5,554 nt of DNA from Candidatus Bathyarchaeota archaeon (lineage in GTDB: Archaea; Thermoproteota; Bathyarchaeia; TCS64): NCBI GenBank assembly GCA_937877765.1, contig CALGBN010000095.1, forward strand, positions 1-5,554, written 5' to 3'. Below the pieces are notes generated by a model. It searched no databases. It was not told the origin of the DNA and worked only from the letters and a program-made list of their open reading frames with translations. A program made the position numbers and the translations under genes. Shown piece after piece: positions 1 to 5,070 of the stretch; the stretch's first letter is position 1; each line of letters begins with the position of its first letter.

Positions 1-79
1 ACCAAAGTGCCTCGATCATCTTGCCGTTGTATCTTGTTGCCTCGATTCCTAGACATCGGCTGATTACTATACGCTTCAA
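1..79 (-). CDS. DUF523-type protein, N-terminal fragment (cut by window edge)
   Basis: Only the first 26 codons are present; the frame stays open to the left edge. The peptide runs M-K-R-I-V-I-S-R-C-L-G, followed by a R-Y-N-G element at residues 16-19. A short beta strand leading into SxCLG and then an RYNG/RYDG turn is how DUF523 (YbbK-like, also the N-terminal half of YbgA-type proteins) begins; the conserved Cys is residue 9. The start is TTG at 79-77, because an in-frame TAA lies two codons further upstream and no ATG is available before residue 21. No Shine-Dalgarno precedes it, but a TATA-like element lies about 26 bases upstream, suggesting a nearly leaderless message. It follows the amidohydrolase by 33 bases on the same strand. 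The biochemical function of DUF523 is not established. Assignment rests on a very short stretch. Confidence 0.68.
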   Translation of the reverse strand, partial: MKRIVISRCLGIEATRYNGKMIEALW

Positions 80-101
80 TATAGATTAGAAAGGGGTGGG
101 G

Positions 102-108
102 AAAATAT
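102..108 (-). promoter_or_regulatory. TATA-like element for the DUF523 gene
   Basis: On the minus strand the bases read ATATTTT, just after the amidohydrolase stop codon. The centre is about 26 bases before the TTG start at 79, the spacing expected between an archaeal TATA box and a transcription start at or next to the start codon. The following leader region is pyrimidine-rich and has no Shine-Dalgarno. The match to the archaeal consensus is only moderate. Confidence 0.4.
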
Positions 109-112
109 GGGG

Positions 113-1495
113 TTATTGGTTGGCTTTTTCGCGCCAGATTTTTTCCTGTTCTGGGTGTTCTGCGAAGAACTTGTCAATGATCTGGTCACAAGTTGTCTGT
201 GCCTTTGTTAGTGCTTCCTTCATTTTGATTGTTGTAAGTTTTCCATTCTTCTTCAGGAAGTTTCCGTCACAGATTACGTGATCAATGTCACCCGGCATAC
301 CATAGAGAAATACGCTAGTGATGGGGTCACGTGTGGGTGTGATATAGGGGTTCATCAGATTGAATGTGATGATATCTGCCTTCTTACCCACCTCAAGACT
401 ACCAACCTTATCATCTATTCCAAATACTTCAGCTCCACCTCTGGTGGCAAGCTCAAACATCTTATAGAAACTTGGACGAGTAGTTCGTCTCGACCCGTTT
501 ATCATTCCAAGATATCCACCGGTTTTAGAGCCTCGCGCGATTACCCCGTTTCTCTGTTTTCTAATGAGGTCGGTCATGTCATGATAATAGTCGTCAGTGC
601 CAAGTCCGATAGGTATGCCCATATCTATCCAGTCGATCAATGGACTCTCAACACTGTGACAGTGAAGAATAGCCATTCCCTTCTCCTTGATTAACTGGAA
701 ATCCTTTGCTGTACCATATGTAAGATGTGCACCGCTTAGCTTCTCATCCATTACGCCGAGATCATAGAGATGCTGAGGAGGTGTTTTTCCATATAGCTTC
801 TTTACCTGCCTGTACTCACGCATGCTCTGACTCAAGTGAGTTGTCATATAGAGATCATGTTCAGTGGCAAACTCTTTGAAATCAAGGTAAACTTCGGGCT
901 CCGTCATATCAGGCGCCTTGGGGCACATCAGTGTAGTGATTCTGCCATCTGCTTTTCCATGCCAGTTAAAGTAAAGATCCTTTGCTCGTTTAACTGCCGC
1001 GTCTCTTTTCTCAGGCAGGTATACGAACTCACCGTGTTTGAGTTTCTCAAGGTCAACGTGTTCAACATCACCTGCAATTATACACCGGTTACCAGCCTCG
1101 TTTACAGCATTCGCGTAACCATTAGGATAAGTATAAACCAGCATACTTGTGGTGCATCCACCGTAAATGAACTCAGCACATGAGGCGAGGCCCAGTGTCT
1201 CCATCTGCTCAGGGCGGCGGTATCCCTCTAAAGGCAGATTAGTCTCAAAGAAATCCCCCATTAACTCGTATACACCCCTGAAGTATTGCTGCAAATGACT
1301 ATGGGCGTTGACAAAACCGGGCATAACTAAATGGTGTTTAGCATCTACTGTGTACTCGGGGTCGGGAACCTTGATGTTTTCGCCTATCTCGACTATCTTG
1401 TCGTCAACAATGTGTATGTCTCCTTCAGGGATGATGGTCTTTTCTTTATTCATCGTAACGATGAAGCCGTTTTTTAAGAGAATATCATGTGTCAT
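113..1495 (-). CDS. amidohydrolase, cytosine deaminase / TRZ-ATZ (SsnA-like) family
   Basis: A 460-residue metal-dependent hydrolase of the family that holds SAH/MTA deaminases, guanine deaminases and s-triazine hydrolases (COG0402-like). It has the N-terminal beta-sandwich strand (LLKNGFIVTMN), then the metal motif HSH (H65, H67) in PGFVNAHSH, a third metal ligand H220 in TTHLSQ, H257 in GAHLTYG, and the metal aspartate D301 in GLGTDD. The C-terminal GSLEVGKKADI segment at 365-374 closes the sandwich domain. The usual HxxE catalytic glutamate is Gln223, and the usual HCPxSN segment reads HCHSVES, so it belongs to a divergent branch and its substrate cannot be named. ATG at 1495 is chosen over an in-frame TTG at 1519 because GGAG lies 8 bases upstream and the product then starts at the family's usual first strand. 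It is cytosolic: no signal peptide or membrane segment is visible. It is divergent from the response regulator gene. Confidence 0.9.
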   Translation of the reverse strand: MTHDILLKNGFIVTMNKEKTIIPEGDIHIVDDKIVEIGENIKVPDPEYTVDAKHHLVMPGFVNAHSHLQQYFRGVYELMGDFFETNLPLEGYRRPEQMETLGLASCAEFIYGGCTTSMLVYTYPNGYANAVNEAGNRCIIAGDVEHVDLEKLKHGEFVYLPEKRDAAVKRAKDLYFNWHGKADGRITTLMCPKAPDMTEPEVYLDFKEFATEHDLYMTTHLSQSMREYRQVKKLYGKTPPQHLYDLGVMDEKLSGAHLTYGTAKDFQLIKEKGMAILHCHSVESPLIDWIDMGIPIGLGTDDYYHDMTDLIRKQRNGVIARGSKTGGYLGMINGSRRTTRPSFYKMFELATRGGAEVFGIDDKVGSLEVGKKADIITFNLMNPYITPTRDPITSVFLYGMPGDIDHVICDGNFLKKNGKLTTIKMKEALTKAQTTCDQIIDKFFAEHPEQEKIWREKANQ

Positions 1496-1503
1496 ATATA
1501 GAT

Positions 1504-1507
1504 CTCC
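1504..1507 (-). promoter_or_regulatory. Shine-Dalgarno of the amidohydrolase gene
   Basis: GGAG on the minus strand, 8 bases before ATG 1495. It lies inside the coding extension that would result from the upstream TTG at 1519, so it argues for the shorter, 460-residue product. Confidence 0.65.
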
Positions 1508-1537
1508 GTTGTTATGCAAGTAGACGCATATTCCCTA

Positions 1538-1547
1538 CTTAAAATAT
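1538..1547 (-). promoter_or_regulatory. TATA-like element for the amidohydrolase gene
   Basis: The minus strand reads ATATTTTAAG, centred about 47 bases before ATG 1495. A transcription start 25-27 bases downstream would fall near 1516-1518, giving a leader of about 20 bases that contains the GGAG ribosome site. On the plus strand the same bases read CTTAAAATAT, also a good TATA match, so a second, longer-leader start for the divergent gene is possible. Confidence 0.45.
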
Positions 1548-1555
1548 CCCTGATA

Positions 1556-1587
1556 ATGGAATAATAATCGGTATCTAGATGGAATAA
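1556..1587. repeat. 9-bp direct repeat ATGGAATAA in the divergent promoter
   Basis: ATGGAATAA occurs exactly at 1556-1564 and 1579-1587, start to start 23 bp, about two helical turns. The second copy ends two bases before the TATA-like box of the plus-strand gene. An inverted TATTCC, the complement of the repeat core GGAATA, is at 1529-1534. This spacing and placement suit a DNA-binding regulator, but the sequence is AT-rich and a chance match is possible. Confidence 0.35.
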
Positions 1588-1589
1588 CC

Positions 1590-1597
1590 ATAAAATA
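1590..1597 (+). promoter_or_regulatory. TATA-like element for the response-regulator gene
   Basis: ATAAAATA, centred about 49 bases before ATG 1643. A start 25-27 bases downstream would be near 1620, leaving a leader of about 22 bases with a weak ribosome site (AGGT at 1633-1636, six bases before the ATG). It mirrors the arrangement of the divergent amidohydrolase gene. Confidence 0.45.
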
Positions 1598-1642
1598 CCA
1601 TTCTGAACGATAAAGAGTCAAGAAAAAAACCTAGGTAATACT

Positions 1643-2188
1643 ATGGCTGACTCTAAGGACCAAGAATCACTCGATCTAATTTTCCACATACTACAGGAGC
1701 ATGAGGAAAGGTTTGAAGTCATTGAGAAACGCCTTGATGAGATTAGAAAGATTGTCGAGCATTTTGGGCCCATAGTAAATAAATTGTCAAAAACAGACCA
1801 AAAATCTGAGCCAGTAAAGCTTGATGTACCTTATAGCATACTGATAGTTGATGATGACCCTAACGTAGTTAAGACATTCAAGATGATTCTGGAAAGCTCA
1901 GGGTACACGGTAGAATCAGCCTCAAACGCTTTGGACGCTTTAAGAAAGGCCAGTAGACTGCATTTTGATTTGGTTATTATCGATATGAACTTACCTGATA
2001 CACTTGGTGACGAGCTAGCTAAGAGACTTGTTTCAACAAATAATAAACTCCGATTAATAATGATCACCGGATACAGTAACTATAAGGATCAGCTCGAAAA
2101 AATACCGGGAATAACACAGATACTAATGAAACCAGTAAACCCTGAGGACCTTTTATCTGCCACTAGAAAAACACTAGAAAAAATATGA
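1643..2188 (+). CDS. stand-alone response regulator with N-terminal coiled coil
   Basis: A 181-residue protein with two parts. Residues about 7-50 are charged and helical, with spaced Leu/Ile/Phe, and look like a coiled coil or helical dimer segment. Residues about 63-181 form a receiver (REC) domain that starts with the strand SILIVDDD. The phosphorylation site is complete: acidic pair D70/D71, phospho-acceptor D114 in VIIDMNLPD, switch Thr T142 in MITGYS, and Lys K163 in LMKPV. The position of the CheY Tyr106 switch aromatic is Ile160, which is unusual. The domain ends at the C-terminus, so no DNA-binding or enzymatic output is present; the protein probably signals by binding a partner, with the N-terminal helix as a candidate contact. 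No histidine kinase is in the window. It is divergent from the amidohydrolase and convergent with the zinc-ribbon gene, with stop codons five bases apart. Confidence 0.93.
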   Translation: MADSKDQESLDLIFHILQEHEERFEVIEKRLDEIRKIVEHFGPIVNKLSKTDQKSEPVKLDVPYSILIVDDDPNVVKTFKMILESSGYTVESASNALDALRKASRLHFDLVIIDMNLPDTLGDELAKRLVSTNNKLRLIMITGYSNYKDQLEKIPGITQILMKPVNPEDLLSATRKTLEKI

Positions 2189-2193
2189 GAGGA

Positions 2194-2445
2194 TTATTCT
2201 TCCTCAACTCTATCAGCGAAGTAATCAGGATCATTCCCAAGATAGATTGAATTAGGTTCACCACATTTTGGGCAGAAACGATCCTCGTATCGTATTTGAG
2301 CACCGCACTTGTGTACACCCCATAGCTGAGCACCACAGTTAGGACAATATTTGGCGTGAGTTTTTGGATGAGGACCCTGACTCAGGATTTCCCTGATCTC
2401 TGTTTTACAGTAGGCACAATGGCCTTGTTTGACAAGGGACTCCAT
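2194..2445 (-). CDS. small zinc-ribbon protein of unknown function
   Basis: An 83-residue protein with seven cysteines. C10-x2-C13 and C34-x2-C37 form one clear four-Cys zinc ribbon. The second half has C47 and the pair C58-x2-C61 in FCPKCGEP, but the expected first CxxC is reduced to VHKC, so the fourth ligand may be H45 or may be missing. The acidic tail (EEE) has no membrane or signal features. Such double zinc-ribbon proteins are common in archaea and often bind nucleic acids or proteins, but I do not recognise this one. It lies 32 bases downstream of the tRNA thiolase gene on the same strand, which makes a link to RNA modification possible, not shown. ATG 2445 has no Shine-Dalgarno; a TATA-like box and a palindrome lie in the gap. 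Confidence 0.82.
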   Translation of the reverse strand: MESLVKQGHCAYCKTEIREILSQGPHPKTHAKYCPNCGAQLWGVHKCGAQIRYEDRFCPKCGEPNSIYLGNDPDYFADRVEEE

Positions 2446-2453
2446 AGTTTTTT

Positions 2454-2468
2454 CTCTGTTTTACAGAG
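2454..2468. repeat. 15-bp palindrome between TATA-like box and zinc-ribbon start
   Basis: CTCTGT, three T bases, then ACAGAG: a perfect 6-bp inverted repeat with a 3-base centre. It directly abuts the TATA-like box and ends eight bases before the start codon. On the minus strand it is followed by an A tract, not a T tract, so it does not resemble a terminator for the upstream thiolase gene. A repressor operator is the simplest reading. Confidence 0.45.
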
Positions 2469-2476
2469 TATTAAAG
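2468..2476 (-). promoter_or_regulatory. TATA-like element for the zinc-ribbon gene
   Basis: The minus strand reads CTTTAATAC, two bases after the thiolase stop codon and centred 27 bases before ATG 2445. This predicts a leaderless or nearly leaderless message, which agrees with the absence of a Shine-Dalgarno. Confidence 0.42.
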
Positions 2477-2477
2477 G

Positions 2478-3377
2478 TTAAGAGCGACTAAGCTGACAGG
2501 CTCGACAGATTTCACCCGGAGTCGGTGCACCACAAATCTTGCAACGATTGAGTACCTTTGTTTCTGGTTCACCGCGTATCTTGAGTCCAGTTTGATAGAC
2601 AATGTACTTGGTTCCGGGTCGTTTGTACTCCATCTGGTTAAGGAATAGTCTTGCGTCAGACCTCATAGCCTCATCCGCGTATGGACAGGGAAGGCTCTGG
2701 AACTCTAGTTGATTGATGAAAGCATAGTAGGTTGTCTCGCGTTCAGGTACCTCACAGAGGGGTTTTACTCGTCGGATATATTCGCCCAGGGATTGGCCGC
2801 CGGGGTTAAACGCATCTATCCTGTTGGTATCGCCTCGGAGTATATTCAGTAATACTGATTGAGCCATATCGTCCAGATTATGTCCAGTTGCTAATCTATC
2901 AGCTTCAACCTGTTTAGCAGCTTCATTGAGCGCCCTTCTTCTCAAAACCCCACAATAACTACAGGTTCCCAGTTCTCTTGGCTTCACGGCTATCTCATCC
3001 ATTGTCTCGTCGAACAGGTCTCTGAAGCTGATAGTATGCATCTCTATCCCAAGGTTCCTGCAGTTTTTCTCTGCGAGTCTAAGCGCTTCATCTCTATACC
3101 CTGAGACGCCCTCGTCAATACAAACCGCGATTAACTCAGCGTTTGGTCTACTCGACTCTATAGTGTGTAACAAGTGAAGCAAGGCGAGACTGTCTTTTCC
3201 CCCTGATACCCCTACTGCAATCCTACTGTTCCACTCGAACATATCGAATTTGTTGATGGTGCGTTTGACCCGTTCAATCATGGTTTCATTGAAACAGTCT
3301 GGGCATAGTCTTTCCCCTGAGTAATCACGGTAATAAGTTGAAGGCTTATTGTTGCATCTTGTGCAGGGGGTTGACAT
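2478..3377 (-). CDS. ncsA: tRNA 2-thiouridine synthase, NcsA/Ctu1/TtuA family
   Basis: A 299-residue tRNA thiolase of the TtcA/TtuA group. In this family ATP adenylates a tRNA uridine and sulfur from a carrier replaces the oxygen, giving s2U at position 34 (NcsA, Ctu1/Ncs6) or 54 (TtuA). Domains in order: N-terminal zinc finger C5/C8 and C25/C28; ATP PP-loop VSGGKDS at 57-63; C139-x2-C142 in GTCSYCG plus C231 in LPCPY, the trio that holds the Fe-S cluster in TtuA and archaeal NcsA; TGHNLDD at 164-170; and a C-terminal zinc finger C279/C282 and C291/C294. All expected cysteines are present and the length is normal for the family. The sulfur-carrier gene is immediately upstream, 32 bases away. 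ATG 3377 has no Shine-Dalgarno, but a TATA-like element lies 27 bases before it. Whether it acts on U34 or U54 cannot be decided here; U34 is the usual case in archaea. Confidence 0.94.
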   Translation of the reverse strand: MSTPCTRCNNKPSTYYRDYSGERLCPDCFNETMIERVKRTINKFDMFEWNSRIAVGVSGGKDSLALLHLLHTIESSRPNAELIAVCIDEGVSGYRDEALRLAEKNCRNLGIEMHTISFRDLFDETMDEIAVKPRELGTCSYCGVLRRRALNEAAKQVEADRLATGHNLDDMAQSVLLNILRGDTNRIDAFNPGGQSLGEYIRRVKPLCEVPERETTYYAFINQLEFQSLPCPYADEAMRSDARLFLNQMEYKRPGTKYIVYQTGLKIRGEPETKVLNRCKICGAPTPGEICRACQLSRS

Positions 3378-3400
3378 TGTTCTGGTGTTGGGTTGGGTGA

Positions 3401-3408
3401 GATAAAAA
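3401..3408 (-). promoter_or_regulatory. TATA-like element for the tRNA thiolase gene
   Basis: The minus strand reads TTTTTATC immediately after the sulfur-carrier stop codon, centred about 27 bases before ATG 3377. It predicts a leaderless thiolase message. The five-T run could also weaken or end transcription of the upstream gene. The gap has no Shine-Dalgarno. Confidence 0.4.
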
Positions 3409-3409
3409 T

Positions 3410-3694
3410 CTAGCCGCCATGCACCACGGACAGTAATACTAGTTCTTGGTTGGGCTGTGTAGGGGTCTTAGTTCCTTGTAGGTTGTTGACTTCTACGCCA
3501 TCAAGCATTATCAGAGCATTGGGTATAGGGCTATCCACAGATTCATCCCATAGCTCTTTTCGGAGGGCGTCATCATCGTCCATCATCTGTTTGATAATTG
3601 AACCAACTGTTGAGCCATCTGGGGCATCGATTATCATCTCTTTTGATCCCCCCGCGTCCCGTAAGACCCCTAATAGACGTATCTTAACCCGCAT
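3410..3694 (-). CDS. MoaD/ThiS/Urm1-like ubiquitin-fold sulfur carrier
   Basis: A 94-residue beta-grasp protein with the first strand MRVKIRLLGVLRD, a helix near residues 29-46, a late IMLDGVEVNN hairpin as in MoaD, and a C-terminal diglycine in LLSVVHGG. In this family an E1-like enzyme adenylates the terminal glycine and converts it to a thiocarboxylate that donates sulfur; archaeal SAMP proteins and eukaryotic Urm1 can also be attached to other proteins. The HGG end resembles Urm1. Placement directly before an NcsA/Ctu1 thiolase points to tRNA thiolation and not molybdopterin synthesis: there is no MoaE nearby. The E1 enzyme is not in the window. The gene starts 22 bases after the methyltransferase stop with a strong ribosome site and no evident TATA box, so it is probably co-transcribed with the methyltransferase gene. 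Confidence 0.92.
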   Translation of the reverse strand: MRVKIRLLGVLRDAGGSKEMIIDAPDGSTVGSIIKQMMDDDDALRKELWDESVDSPIPNALIMLDGVEVNNLQGTKTPTQPNQELVLLSVVHGG

Positions 3695-3704
3695 ACTCCC
3701 TTAT

Positions 3705-3711
3705 CCCCTCC
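3705..3711 (-). promoter_or_regulatory. Shine-Dalgarno of the sulfur-carrier gene
   Basis: GGAGGGG on the minus strand, ten bases before ATG 3694, followed by a second GGGAG only one base from the ATG. It is the strongest ribosome site in the window and sits in the 22-base gap to the methyltransferase gene, as expected for an internal operon gene. Confidence 0.7.
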
Positions 3712-3716
3712 ATGCT

Positions 3717-5036
3717 CTATTTATTCTTCACGAGTTTCGCGATAAAGAACCCATTGGACGCATGCTTATATGGATAAAGCCGCTGTGCCTCATCAAGCCC
3801 CCTTCGCCCCCTGTCACCTATTCTTGGAGAAGCCTCAACGAGACTATACTCAGGGTTTCTAGCAAGAAGACTCTGGACCACTTCCTCATTCTCCTCAACG
3901 GTAACACTACAAGTACTGTAAACCAGTGTCCCCCCATCTCGGAGACGCCTTGAGGCGTTCCATAGGATACGTTTCTGTAGCTCCGCCATGTTTTCTATGC
4001 TATTGGGGGTTAAACGCCATTTGCTGCTTGGGGTCTTATGAAATAAACCAGTTCCACTGCAAGGGGGATCTACTACAACTAGATCAGCATCTACTTTTGG
4101 TAGTGTTTCTGGTTTTGATGCGTCTGCTTGCACTGGTTTCGCGTTTGTTACACCAAGTCGCTCCATGAGGTTTTCCCAGTTCTGAAGTCTCCTACGGTTA
4201 TAGTCGATTGAAAGTATTCGTCCTGTGTTTTCCATCATTTGAGCATAGTGACTTGTTTTGACGCCGGGTGCCGCACAGACATCCAATATTATATCATCTG
4301 GTTTTGGGTCAGCTACTATTCCTGCAAGGATACTTGCCTTGTCTTGAATTATGAATTGTCCCTCCCTGTATTCGGGGGTATCTGTTATGCCCTCATAGTC
4401 TAATAGTCTGTATGCATCGGGTAGCTTGGGTTCCTGAACCATTTGGAATCCTTTCTCGTATAATGCGTCTAAAGAATCAGAGTCAGCTTTGAGGGTGTTT
4501 ACCCGCAGATAACTTGGATAATCAACGTACTCAATCATACTCCGGGTTTGTTGTTCACCAAACTCGTTGAATAACTCAGCAACATACCATGAAGGATGGA
4601 AATACTTGTAGGCTAGTCGTTGAGTGTCGCTGATCTCGTTGAAGGGTATACTCATCAAGGGTATAAGATCAGGTATATCCTGAGCGGGCTTGTATTCTCG
4701 TTTTCTAAGGATAGCCCTAATATGGTCTACTAACTCGTACGCATATGCTAATGGCTCGTCACTGTAGTGTACTAGGTATGTGTATAGTCTAAGAAAGCTA
4801 CGTAAACCAATCTGCAGATTACCCAAATTATTAGGCTCAAGGGCAGCATCAACGAGAAAATCAATGGCGTTCAACCTTCGCATAGTCTCATAGACAAGTA
4901 TTTTCGCCTCATCAACAACTGTTTTATCGTTTATTCTGAGTTGTCTTACGGTTTTTCTGATGGCAGCATCCTCGTTTAGCCGCTCTAACTCTATCCAGCT
5001 AAGCGACTCTACGGCAAGGGTCCACATATATGACAA
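3717..5036 (-). CDS. RsmB/NOP2/Sun-family RNA (cytosine-5) methyltransferase
   Basis: A 439-residue SAM-dependent methyltransferase that forms m5C in rRNA or tRNA. Residues about 15-135 form a NusB-like helical RNA-binding domain as in bacterial RsmB. A linker with HPSWYV (147-152) and LRVNT (177-181) is typical of the family. The catalytic domain has SAM motif I DVCAAPGVKT (252-261), acidic ID (277-278), motif IV DPPCSG with C326, and motif VI YSTCS with the catalytic C376; both cysteines of the two-Cys mechanism are present. There is no PUA domain, so the exact target is unclear. Start choice: TTG 5036 lies 28 bases from the TATA-like box and would be leaderless; ATG 5027 (436 residues) would have a leader of about ten bases. 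Neither has a clear Shine-Dalgarno. I give the longer form but ATG 5027 is a strong alternative. It probably shares a transcript with the sulfur-carrier gene. Confidence 0.92.
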   Translation of the reverse strand: MSYMWTLAVESLSWIELERLNEDAAIRKTVRQLRINDKTVVDEAKILVYETMRRLNAIDFLVDAALEPNNLGNLQIGLRSFLRLYTYLVHYSDEPLAYAYELVDHIRAILRKREYKPAQDIPDLIPLMSIPFNEISDTQRLAYKYFHPSWYVAELFNEFGEQQTRSMIEYVDYPSYLRVNTLKADSDSLDALYEKGFQMVQEPKLPDAYRLLDYEGITDTPEYREGQFIIQDKASILAGIVADPKPDDIILDVCAAPGVKTSHYAQMMENTGRILSIDYNRRRLQNWENLMERLGVTNAKPVQADASKPETLPKVDADLVVVDPPCSGTGLFHKTPSSKWRLTPNSIENMAELQKRILWNASRRLRDGGTLVYSTCSVTVEENEEVVQSLLARNPEYSLVEASPRIGDRGRRGLDEAQRLYPYKHASNGFFIAKLVKNK

Positions 5037-5042
5037 GATAAT

Positions 5043-5057
5043 GGGTTCAATGAACCC
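5043..5057. repeat. 15-bp palindrome between TATA-like box and methyltransferase start
   Basis: GGGTTCA, one A, then TGAACCC: a perfect 7-bp inverted repeat with a single central base. It lies three bases downstream of the TATA-like box and six bases before the TTG start, so it would cover the space from the TATA box to the transcription start. Archaeal repressors commonly block RNA polymerase from this position. It does not resemble the palindrome at 2454-2468 in sequence. Confidence 0.5.
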
Positions 5058-5060
5058 GCA

Positions 5061-5068
5061 TTATAAAA
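5061..5068 (-). promoter_or_regulatory. TATA-like element for the methyltransferase operon
   Basis: The minus strand reads TTTTATAA, within a six-T run that begins directly after the fumarase stop codon. The centre is about 28 bases before TTG 5036 and 37 before ATG 5027. It is the best TATA match on the minus strand here. The T run could also serve as an oligo-U termination signal for the fumarase transcript. Confidence 0.5.
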
Positions 5069-5070
5069 AA

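Noticed and set aside
278..694. Plus-strand open frame of 138 codons inside the amidohydrolase gene
   Set aside because: It is antisense to a well-supported enzyme with intact motifs, and its translation shows no recognisable domain. The same holds for the plus-strand frames at 96-281, 836-1183 and 1308-1523.
1496..1519. Longer amidohydrolase starting at the TTG at 1519
   Set aside because: The extra eight residues include the GGAG ribosome site for ATG 1495, and family members normally begin near the LLKNG strand.
2454..2468. Hairpin as a terminator for the tRNA thiolase gene
   Set aside because: On the minus strand the stem is followed by A bases, not T, and archaeal termination relies on T runs. 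On the plus strand the T run precedes the stem.
3450..3953. Plus-strand open frame of 167 codons across the sulfur-carrier and methyltransferase genes
   Set aside because: It is antisense to two clear genes and spans their boundary; its residues are the low-complexity Ser/Pro/Leu mix typical of a reverse-frame shadow. The frames at 3926-4168 and 1831-2067 fail for the same reason.
5043..5057. GGGTTCAATGAACCC as the T arm of a tRNA
   Set aside because: The start resembles a T-arm GGTTC, but the loop would be a single base, not seven, and no acceptor, D or anticodon arms can be placed around it.
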